Assembly: GCF_000420505.1 (NCBI RefSeq)
Contig: NZ_ATVB01000009.1
Span: forward strand, 1-64,000
Direction of reading: 5' to 3'
DNA from: Alloscardovia omnicolens DSM 21503
Lineage (GTDB): Bacteria > Actinomycetota > Actinomycetes > Actinomycetales > Bifidobacteriaceae
DNA length: 64,000 nucleotides
Positions 57,563 through 64,000 of this stretch are shown here, in pieces. The stretch's first letter is position 1, and each line of letters starts with the position of its first letter. Below the pieces are notes generated by a model that saw only the letters and a list, made by a program, of their open reading frames with translations, made no database searches and was not told the DNA's origin. A program made the position numbers and the translations under genes.

Positions 57563-58831
57563 CTAAGAATTATTGTTATTTCGTACTTTTCGTACTTTTC
57601 GCGCGTTTTGCGTTACTTGCTTTTTCGCGTTACCTGCGCTGTTTGTGCTGTCCGCACTGTCTGCGCTACCCGCATTGTCTGCCACATCGGGTGGGGCTTG
57701 AACTTCTTGAAGAACACTCAACGCTAGGTCAGGTGCAGATCCTGAGGGTAAAGTCGCAGACGAGGCAATAATGCCAGCTGAAGTATCGGCACCCTTCGCG
57801 CTCGCTGTATTGTGTGGAGCATTTAAATCACGTACAGAACTGCGCTCTACAAAAGTGGAGGCAATCAGTTTTTCGCGCCCTGTTTCTACTTTCTGCCCAT
57901 CAATTAAAGCCTTAACGCTTAAGAAGGCTTCACGGCCAATCAAATCAAAACGCATGCGCATCGTGGTTAAATTTAAGCGAGGAACATTGCCCACTAAGGA
58001 ATCATCCACGCCAACAATACTCACATCTTCGGGCACACGCTTACCTGCTGTGCGTAAACCAAGCATAATGCCGTAAGCCATCTGATCGTTCGCAGCATAC
58101 ACAGCAGTGCAATCTGGCTCATGAGCTAATGCTAATCCCGCCTGATATCCACTATCTGCCAACCAATCTCCGCGATATAAAGGAGGAAGCTGAGTTATGC
58201 CATGCGCGTGCAAAGCGTCTCGCCATCCGCGTTCACGGCTCTGGGCTGCGCGAGAATCAAGAGGTCCAGCCATGTGATACACGGTTTTATGTCCTTTGCG
58301 CATCAAATAATCCACAATCTCAGTTGAGCAGCCGTATTGGTCGCCATCTACTGTTGGGCAATGAGCCGAAGGTTGGTCAGTAATAAGCACCACTGGAAGT
58401 TTTGACGGCGGTGCAAAAGTTTCAAAATCAGGAATGCGACGTTCAAGAACCACAATTACGCCGTCTACCGGAAGTTGCTTCATGCGCTCCATTGCTGCCT
58501 GCAAAGTTCGTTCTTGTTGGTTGAGAAGCGTGCACATAGTAATAGCAAAATCGTATTGACTTGCTGCGGCAGAAATACCGCTAAGAATACGTGAATTACC
58601 AAAAGTGGAGGTGTCAAACAAAATAACGCCAACATTGTTAAATTGTTGATACTTGAGCGCGCGGGCAGCATAATTTGGACGGTATCCCAGCTTATCCATA
58701 GCCCGTTCCACACGTTGTTTAGTATCAGGTTTTACGGCATCGCTACCATTAGCGACGCGCGAAACAGTTTGTGGTGAAACTCCTGCCTCTTTGGCAACAT
58801 CCTGTAAAGACACAGGTGATTTGCGTGCCAT
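57563..58831 (-). CDS. LacI-family repressor with a low-complexity C-terminal tail
   Basis: A 422-residue regulator. The N-terminal helix-turn-helix and hinge read VSLQDVAKEAGVSPQTVSRVANGSDAVKPDTKQRVERAM, then LGYRPNYAARALK. The sugar-binding domain follows (NNVGVILFDTS, GVIVVLERRIPD, VYAANDQMAYGIMLGLR, VSIVGVDDS). LacI proteins usually end near residue 340. Here about 75 residues follow, rich in Ala, Ser, Asp and Asn, ending in basic NARKVRKVRNNNNS. It precedes lacZ and diverges from the sugar importer, so it probably senses a galactoside. Confidence 0.93.
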   Translation of the reverse strand: MARKSPVSLQDVAKEAGVSPQTVSRVANGSDAVKPDTKQRVERAMDKLGYRPNYAARALKYQQFNNVGVILFDTSTFGNSRILSGISAAASQYDFAITMCTLLNQQERTLQAAMERMKQLPVDGVIVVLERRIPDFETFAPPSKLPVVLITDQPSAHCPTVDGDQYGCSTEIVDYLMRKGHKTVYHMAGPLDSRAAQSRERGWRDALHAHGITQLPPLYRGDWLADSGYQAGLALAHEPDCTAVYAANDQMAYGIMLGLRTAGKRVPEDVSIVGVDDSLVGNVPRLNLTTMRMRFDLIGREAFLSVKALIDGQKVETGREKLIASTFVERSSVRDLNAPHNTASAKGADTSAGIIASSATLPSGSAPDLALSVLQEVQAPPDVADNAGSADSADSTNSAGNAKKQVTQNARKVRKVRNNNNS

Positions 58832-58884
58832 AGTCCCACTTCCTTACTTCATCGAGTACAGCGGCATTGTTGCACTGGTATTTC

Positions 58885-58900
58885 ATGGCATATATGCCAT
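58885..58900. promoter_or_regulatory. Perfect 16-bp palindrome upstream of the LacI-family gene
   Basis: ATGGCATATATGCCAT is fully self-complementary and lies 54 bp before the repressor start. It is unlike the AAATGTTTGCGT site, so another regulator may bind it. Confidence 0.5.
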
Positions 58901-58940
58901 TTTAGCGAAAATCTTCACATCATGTCTGTGTGCATGTGTG

Positions 58941-58985
58941 TTGCGTTCGTTCCGTTGTAATGTTATTATGATAACGCAAACATTT
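58941..58985 (+). promoter_or_regulatory. Importer promoter with LacI-type operator half-site
   Basis: TTGCGT (58941-58946) and TATTAT (58964-58969) are 17 bp apart. ACGCAAACATTT (58974-58985), just after the -10, is the exact complement of AAATGTTTGCGT at 61231. The rest of the gap 58832-59168 shows no gene apart from upstream in-frame codons of the permease. Confidence 0.6.
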
Positions 58986-59168
58986 GAGAAATGCATTAAG
59001 TTTCAAAAGATTTCTTGAGAAACTAACTTAAAAAATGGGAACGTCGATGTTTTCATGAGAGATTTCGTCAGAAATTTCGCGGGGAATTCCGCCAGAGATT
59101 TCAACACGAGATTTCACGTTTCAGCAGTTCTTAAATGTTCCATATTTCTTAATGAGGAGGAGTGTCAG

Positions 59169-60101
59169 GTGAGTGCACAACGATCGCGTGCTACAGCTGC
59201 ACAAACACGCATGAGTCATGTGCCTGTTAATCGTCATAAGGCAGACTGGCGTGGCTGGAAGTTTATGTGGCCTTTTGCGGCTGTTTTTGCTTTTGTTTTT
59301 ATTATTCCTATTGCTTACGCCATTTATATTAGCTTTTATCAGCAGCGCCTGATTGGTGGTAACGTTTTTGTAGGAATAGATAATTATGCGCGTCTGTTTA
59401 AAGACCAGCAGTTCTGGGCAGCAGTTATGCGCGTAAGTCTATTTACTCTCGTGCAGGTTCCTATTATGTTGTTCTTGGCAGCTGCTTTGGCATTGGCGAT
59501 TGACTCTATGAAGTTACATGGCACAAAGTTTTTCCGCATTGGAACTTTCTTGCCTTACGCAGTTCCTGCTGTGGTGTCTACCTTGATTTGGGGTTTTGCC
59601 TACGGTGCAAAATATGGTCTTGTGGGAAGTTTTAATTCCTTCTTTGATACGCATTTTGATGCTTTTGCTCCTAATATGTTGCTGGCATCCATCGGTAATA
59701 TCGTCACATGGGAATACACGGGCTATAACATGCTGATTTTCTACAGCTCCCTGTCAACTATTCCGCATTCGCTTTATGAGGCAGCCTCTATTGATGGAGC
59801 AAGTGAGTGGGCAATTGTGAAGTCTATTAAACTTCCTGAACTGCGCGGCTCCTTAGCTATTACTGTTATTTTCTCCATTATTGGTTCTTTCCAGCTGTTT
59901 AATGAACCAAGCATTTTGCAGAACATGGTTCCAGGTAATGCGATTACCACGAACTTTACGCCAAATATGTATGCGTATAATTTGAGCTTCTCTGGTAACC
60001 AAAGTAATTATGCGGCTGCAATGGCTATTGTGATGGCCATTATTACCATGGCGATTGCTTACGCAGTACAGCTGCGCAGTATGAAAGATCAGATGAAGTA
60101 G
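59169..60101 (+). CDS. Sugar ABC transporter permease 1
   Basis: A 310-residue MalF-type permease with six hydrophobic segments, from FMWPFAAVFAFVFIIPIAYAIYISF to the final AMAIVMAIITMAIAYAVQL. The EAA loop is YEAASIDGASEWAIVKSIKLPELRGSL. The start is set at GTG 59169, which has GAGGAGG 8 bases upstream; the open frame from 59055 adds 38 residues of no family character. Probably carries lactose or another galactoside, judged from the divergent lacI-lacZ. Confidence 0.9.
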   Translation: MSAQRSRATAAQTRMSHVPVNRHKADWRGWKFMWPFAAVFAFVFIIPIAYAIYISFYQQRLIGGNVFVGIDNYARLFKDQQFWAAVMRVSLFTLVQVPIMLFLAAALALAIDSMKLHGTKFFRIGTFLPYAVPAVVSTLIWGFAYGAKYGLVGSFNSFFDTHFDAFAPNMLLASIGNIVTWEYTGYNMLIFYSSLSTIPHSLYEAASIDGASEWAIVKSIKLPELRGSLAITVIFSIIGSFQLFNEPSILQNMVPGNAITTNFTPNMYAYNLSFSGNQSNYAAAMAIVMAIITMAIAYAVQLRSMKDQMK

Positions 60102-60113
60102 GACGGTGGAGCA

Positions 60114-61100
60114 ATGACAACAACAAGTTCAACAATGAGTCTTCGTCGGCGAGAACGTGCTGCTAAGAAAGCTGAAAAACTGCGTCAAAAGCGTGTTTTG
60201 GCAGACGAGAAAGCTGAACGTAAACGCAGTGCTAAAGCAGGTTTTGCTAATGTTAACAATCCTCGACGCAGCATTACCTTAACGATCGTCAGTGCAATTT
60301 TCGCTATCTACTGCCTTTTTCCGTTTGCATATTTATTGATTAATGCAACGAAAACGCAGCCAGATTTTAACTCCACTTTCGGTTTAGGGCCAGGGCATAG
60401 CTTTGCTTTGATTGATAATATTGTGGGCGTCTTTACTTATGGCGACGGCATTTTTACTCGCTGGCTACTCAATACCTTACTGTATGTGCTTGTGGGTGCT
60501 GGTGGAGCAACCTTGCTCGCGATTATGGGCGGTTATGCATTGGCTAAGTTCCGTTTTCCTGGACGTAAAGCTGTTTTTGCTATTATTATCGGCTCGATTT
60601 CTGTTCCAGGTATTGCTTTAGCTGTTCCGCAGTTCCTGCTCTTTGCCAAGTTAGGATTAACAAATACGCCATGGGCTATGTTGATTCCATCACTTATTTC
60701 GCCGTTTGGACTGTATTTGATGTGGATTTTCTCTGAGCAGTCTGTGCCAACTGAACTCTTAGAGGCAGCGCGTGTTGATGGTGCCAGTGAGTGGCATACT
60801 TTCTGGAAGATTTCCTTACCTCTGCTATCTCCAGGTATTGTTACTACGGCATTATTTACTATTGTTGCCACATGGAATAACTACTTCCTGCCAATGATTA
60901 TGATTAAAGACCCGAACTGGTATCCATTAACCATTGGTTTGAACCAGTGGAAGAATCAGGCTGCAACATCGGGTGGTGTGCCTATTCAGCATCTGGTTAT
61001 TACGGGATCTTTGCTCACGATTATTCCTCTCGTTATCGCTTTCCTCTGCTTGCAAAAGTACTGGCAGTCCGGTTTGGCTGCAGGTGCTGTGAAGGAGTAA
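60114..61100 (+). CDS. Sugar ABC transporter permease 2
   Basis: A 328-residue MalG-type permease. A highly basic N-terminus of about 50 residues (RRRERAAKKAEKLRQKR) precedes six hydrophobic segments. LLEAARVDGASEWHTFWKISLPLLSPGIV is the EAA loop and WNNYFLPMIMI the late conserved block. It starts 12 bases after permease 1. Confidence 0.93.
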   Translation: MTTTSSTMSLRRRERAAKKAEKLRQKRVLADEKAERKRSAKAGFANVNNPRRSITLTIVSAIFAIYCLFPFAYLLINATKTQPDFNSTFGLGPGHSFALIDNIVGVFTYGDGIFTRWLLNTLLYVLVGAGGATLLAIMGGYALAKFRFPGRKAVFAIIIGSISVPGIALAVPQFLLFAKLGLTNTPWAMLIPSLISPFGLYLMWIFSEQSVPTELLEAARVDGASEWHTFWKISLPLLSPGIVTTALFTIVATWNNYFLPMIMIKDPNWYPLTIGLNQWKNQAATSGGVPIQHLVITGSLLTIIPLVIAFLCLQKYWQSGLAAGAVKE

Positions 61101-61121
61101 GAAACTAAATCCTGTGTGTGA

Positions 61122-61153
61122 TGTGGCTGAGCTTCATGTAAGTCTCAGCCACA
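61122..61153 (+). terminator. Hairpin between permease 2 and the sugar-binding protein gene
   Basis: TGTGGCTGAG pairs perfectly with CTCAGCCACA over a 12-base loop. No T-run. It may end part of the permease transcripts or protect an RNA end. Confidence 0.5.
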
Positions 61154-61230
61154 CTGCTATGCGGAGGTAGTTGTGATGCTAGAGAAAGCATGACGACAAT
61201 ACATAAAATCAAAAAACGACACGAAATCAA

Positions 61231-61265
61231 AAATGTTTGCGTAAACATTTTAATAGTGGTATCGT
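61231..61265 (+). promoter_or_regulatory. Promoter and operator of the sugar-binding protein gene
   Basis: AAATGTTTG-CG-TAAACATTT (61231-61250) is a near-perfect LacI-type palindrome around a central CG. TTGCGT (61237-61242) inside it and TATCGT (61260-61265) have a 17-bp spacer, so repressor binding would cover the -35. GTGTACAC follows. Remaining sequence to 61403 is leader; AGAAAGGA lies before the ATG. Confidence 0.6.
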
Positions 61266-61403
61266 GTACACTACGACGAAAATAACACAATGTTCTCGCT
61301 GTTCACGGGGAGGTGTTACCGCAAGCAATGGAGGCTTGCACTCATGAATATGTAGAGGAAGAAAAATAGTGTTGTCGTTCTAATCATTGAGAAAGGACTC
61401 AAG

Positions 61404-62753
61404 ATGAAGTTAGGTAAGAAGCTTGTTGCTGTGCTGGGTGCAACAGCGATGTTGGGATCTGTTGCAGCATGCGGCTCACAATCTGGTAGCGCTAACAGCT
61501 CGGATTCTTCTGGTAAAACGACGTTAACTGTGTGGGCATGGGACTCCACCATGGGTCGCACTATTAAAGGCTTTGAAAAAGCTAATCCAAATATTAAAAT
61601 CAAGCTGGTTAATGCTGGTACCTCAAAAGATCAGTACACTGCATTAAACAATGCTATGCAAGCTGGTTCTGGTGCTCCAGACTTGGCTCAGATTGAATAC
61701 TATGCTCTTCCTGAGTACGTTATTCGCGGATATGTAGAAAACGTAGCAGATTTAGGTGCAAAAGATTTCAGTGACTTCTATACTCCAGGTACCTGGGCTT
61801 CTGTCAATATTAACGACGGCGTATACGGTCTGCCAATGGATTCTGGTCCTATGGCTTGGTTCTACAATAAGGAAGTTTTCGATAAAGCAGGTGTAGACCC
61901 TACGCAGATTACTTCCTGGGATCAGTTCTACGAAGCGGCTAAGAAAGTGCGCGCAACCGGCTCTTATATTACATCTGATTCCGGCGATGCAGGTTTCTTT
62001 GATTCCATGACTTGGCAAAACGGTGCAGTTCCATTTGAAACTTCAAAGGATGGAAAGACTGTATCTATTAAGCTGACCAGCAATCCAAAGGTAAAGGAAT
62101 TCGAAGATTGGTGGCAAAAGCTTATTGATGAAGACCTCATTGACACCAAGACTGCAGGATGGACTGATGATTGGAATAAGGGCTTAGATAACGGTTCTAT
62201 TGCTTCTTTGCTTATTGGTGCATGGATGCCATACAATCTCTTGACTGGTGCTCCAAACGGTGATGGTAAGTGGCGCATTACCCAGATGCCGACTTCTGAT
62301 GGTCAGCCAGCAGGTTCTGAATCTGGCGGATCGTCCTTAACAGTTATCAAGTCTGATGATAAGGCGAAGGTAGAAGCAGCATACAAGTATCTTGAATACG
62401 TTACCCACAACAAGGATGGTGTAGCGGTACGTGTTGAAGGTGGTGCTTTCCCAGCAGATAACAACAGCTTGTCGTCTGAAGACTTCCTGAACCAAACCGC
62501 TATTACCGATGCTGATGGTAAGGCTCATGAATACTTCGGCGGTCAGAAGTTTAATGAAGAACTTGCTAAGGCAGCAAAGAATGTGCGTGCAGGCTATAAG
62601 TTCCTACCATTCGAAGTATATGCTCGCGGTAAGTTCGGCGACTTTGTTGGCAAGTCCTTCACTGGCGACCAGAAGCTCTCTGATGGTGTTAAAGATTGGC
62701 AGGCTGATTTGGTCAGCTACGCACAGCAGCAGGGTTACACAGTAAAAGAATAA
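61404..62753 (+). CDS. Sugar ABC transporter substrate-binding lipoprotein
   Basis: A 449-residue family 1 solute-binding protein. The lipobox VAAC gives lipidated Cys23, followed by a Ser-rich linker. LTVWAWDSTMGRTIKGFEKANPNIKIKLV, GAPDLAQIEYYALPEYV and GVYGLPMDSGPMAWFYNKEVFDKAG match the family. It is the third gene of the importer but has its own promoter and operator, which would let it be made in excess of the permeases. No ATPase gene is present here; a shared MsiK-type ATPase elsewhere is expected. Confidence 0.93.
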   Translation: MKLGKKLVAVLGATAMLGSVAACGSQSGSANSSDSSGKTTLTVWAWDSTMGRTIKGFEKANPNIKIKLVNAGTSKDQYTALNNAMQAGSGAPDLAQIEYYALPEYVIRGYVENVADLGAKDFSDFYTPGTWASVNINDGVYGLPMDSGPMAWFYNKEVFDKAGVDPTQITSWDQFYEAAKKVRATGSYITSDSGDAGFFDSMTWQNGAVPFETSKDGKTVSIKLTSNPKVKEFEDWWQKLIDEDLIDTKTAGWTDDWNKGLDNGSIASLLIGAWMPYNLLTGAPNGDGKWRITQMPTSDGQPAGSESGGSSLTVIKSDDKAKVEAAYKYLEYVTHNKDGVAVRVEGGAFPADNNSLSSEDFLNQTAITDADGKAHEYFGGQKFNEELAKAAKNVRAGYKFLPFEVYARGKFGDFVGKSFTGDQKLSDGVKDWQADLVSYAQQQGYTVKE

Positions 62754-62780
62754 AGTAATCTTCTTTTCTCCTCTCCACCC

Positions 62781-62816
62781 AACGCTTCCCACTTCATTCA
62801 TACAGTGGGAAGCGTT
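62781..62816 (+). terminator. Terminator of the sugar-binding protein gene
   Basis: A perfect 13-bp stem, AACGCTTCCCACT with AGTGGGAAGCGTT, over a 10-base loop, followed by GCTTATAC. Confidence 0.75.
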
Positions 62817-62864
62817 GCTTATACAGAGCTGCAGCGCGGTGAGTTGAAGGTTGAGTAGGCGCTC

Positions 62865-62928
62865 TATAATGGGAACAGTTCATGCACGGCGACTTTGCTT
62901 GTGCTCATAAAGACATAGAGAGGTAGAT
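62865..62928 (+). promoter_or_regulatory. luxS promoter and leader
   Basis: TATAAT at 62865-62870 is followed by a leader of about 55 nt with AGAGAGGTAG before ATG 62929. TTCATGCACGGC (62879-62890) is identical to 53498-53509 in the repeat copy upstream of sod. Confidence 0.55.
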
Positions 62929-63423
62929 ATGACTGAATCAACTCCTGAAAATATGCCAGAAAGCTTCAGCCTTGATCACACTGCTGTGAAGGCTCCCTAT
63001 GTGCGTTTGATTGACACGCAAAGCGGCCCACATGGTGACGTGATTTCTAACTATGATGTTCGCTTAGTGCAGCCTAATGAAAACGCTATTCCTACCGGTG
63101 GCTTGCATACGATTGAACACACTATTGCCGTGAAGCTTCGTGAGCGCATTCCTGGCTATATTGATTGTTCTCCTTTTGGCTGCCGAACAGGCTTCCATCT
63201 GTTGGCGTGGGGTGAACATTCTGCGCAAGACGTTGCCCGCGCCGTGAAAGAATCTTTGGAATTTATTGCTTTTGAGGCACAGTGGGAAGATGTCCCTGCT
63301 ACCACCATCGAAACTTGCGGTAATTACAAAGATCATTCGTTGTTCACAGCTCGAGAGTGGTGCAAGCTTATTTTGAGCCAGGGCATTAGTTCCGATGCTT
63401 TCGAACGTCGCGTAGTTGAGTAA
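62929..63423 (+). CDS. luxS: S-ribosylhomocysteine lyase
   Basis: A 164-residue metalloenzyme that splits S-ribosylhomocysteine into homocysteine and the autoinducer-2 precursor, part of the activated methyl cycle. The metal motif HTIEH lies near residue 60, the catalytic Cys in [13 protein letters not shown] near 85, and the third His in [10 protein letters not shown]. Length is normal. Followed after 25 bases by alr on the same strand. Confidence 0.97.
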   Translation: MTESTPENMPESFSLDHTAVKAPYVRLIDTQSGPHGDVISNYDVRLVQPNENAIPTGGLHTIEHTIAVKLRERIPGYIDCSPFGCRTGFHLLAWGEHSAQDVARAVKESLEFIAFEAQWEDVPATTIETCGNYKDHSLFTAREWCKLILSQGISSDAFERRVVE

Positions 63424-63448
63424 AACCATTTCATAAGAAGCTGAATAC

Positions 63449-64000
63449 ATGAGTTTAACTGCTGTTGATCTTCCCGAATTATCTGATGCTGGTCGCCACG
63501 TTTATAATGCTACATTGCGTAAATATCCAGCTCAGGCTTTAGTGCGCCTCGATGTGCTGGCACATAATATGGCTCATATGGTGGAGATGACAGCTGAACA
63601 TGCTCGCGTTGCTGGGGTAGAAGCCCCACAAATTATGGGTGTGGTTAAGGCAGATGCCTACGGGCACGGTTTAATTCCTTCTGCATTAGCAGCGCTCTCT
63701 GGCGGAGCTACATGGTTGGGAGTGGCTCAAGCTCGCGAAGCTTTAGCTTTACGTTGCGCGGGAATTGATAAGAGCAGAGCACATATTTTGTGTTGGATGT
63801 TCTCTGCTCTTAGTTCCCCTTTTGATGAGCTGATTGACAATAATATTGATATTGCTGTTGGTTCTGTGAGCGATATTGAAGCTGTGTGTGATGCTGCGAA
63901 GCATGTGCATAAAACGGCTCGCGTGCACGTGCAGATTGAAACAGGCTTTGGGCGCAACGGTTTTACCTCACAACAACTCAGTGAAGCTATGGTTGCTTTG
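63449..64000 (+). CDS. alr: Alanine racemase, 5' part (runs off the window)
   Basis: An open frame of 184 codons begins at ATG 63449 behind AAGAAG and continues past the window edge. It makes D-alanine for peptidoglycan. The PLP lysine is in GVVKADAYGHG near residue 67, followed by WLGVAQAREALALR and VHVQIETGFGRNGF. The first 25 residues form an extra N-terminal stretch before RLDVLAHN. Only the N-terminal barrel part is visible. Confidence 0.95.
   Translation, partial: MSLTAVDLPELSDAGRHVYNATLRKYPAQALVRLDVLAHNMAHMVEMTAEHARVAGVEAPQIMGVVKADAYGHGLIPSALAALSGGATWLGVAQAREALALRCAGIDKSRAHILCWMFSALSSPFDELIDNNIDIAVGSVSDIEAVCDAAKHVHKTARVHVQIETGFGRNGFTSQQLSEAMVAL

Overview
This is a low-GC window from an actinobacterium, most likely a member of the Bifidobacteriaceae such as Gardnerella or a close relative. 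Three things point that way. The gene order rpmE-prfA-prmC-tsaC-wecA and prfB-ftsE-ftsX-smpB is actinobacterial. DapD is of the actinobacterial type, and several genes have promoters so close to the start codon that they look leaderless. Sugar use by ABC import plus LacI regulators, with no PTS, also fits. The genus is inferred, not proven.

Layout. 1-3402: an HsdR restriction/helicase subunit, preceded by what may be the tail of hsdS. 3741-6836: an orphan peptide-binding lipoprotein, a CAT-anticodon tRNA and a DUF4190-like membrane protein. 6968-8736: accessory DNA with a G10 tract, a six-copy tandem repeat of 73 bp period, and a DUF559/AbiEi-like gene. 8815-12715: a TPP riboswitch and a thiamine precursor salvage operon (thiM-thiE-HAD phosphatase-thiD-tenA). 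12785-22041: rpmE, prfA, prmC, an aldo/keto reductase broken by a stop codon, a HAD hydrolase, membrane proteins, tsaC, wecA and guaB. 22143-22391: a second repeat cluster. 22715-35110: cyclophilin, alpha-glucosidase, oligoribonuclease, a Pif1-like helicase, proS, a second ssb, pepO, mntP, map and dapD. 35370-40748: prfB, ftsE, ftsX, a CHAP hydrolase and smpB. 40884-47976: a polar amino acid ABC transporter, glmS, nnrD, an RluA-type synthase and coaX. 48159-53217: a five-gene peptide/nickel-type ABC operon. 53491-54282: another copy of the repeat, then Mn-type superoxide dismutase. 54387-62753: a lacZ-lacI unit divergent from a sugar ABC importer without its own ATPase, with a shared operator half-site. 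62929-64000: luxS and the start of alr, which runs off the window.

The least explained material is intergenic. Two sequence families of tandem repeats (7022-7475 and 22143-22391) have nearly the same 73-74 bp period. Each unit carries two inverted repeats. The second family recurs in shortened, inverted form at 53491-53587, with two fewer units. A separate element made of two DnaA-box-like 9-mers lies upstream of both the DUF559-like gene and the second ssb.
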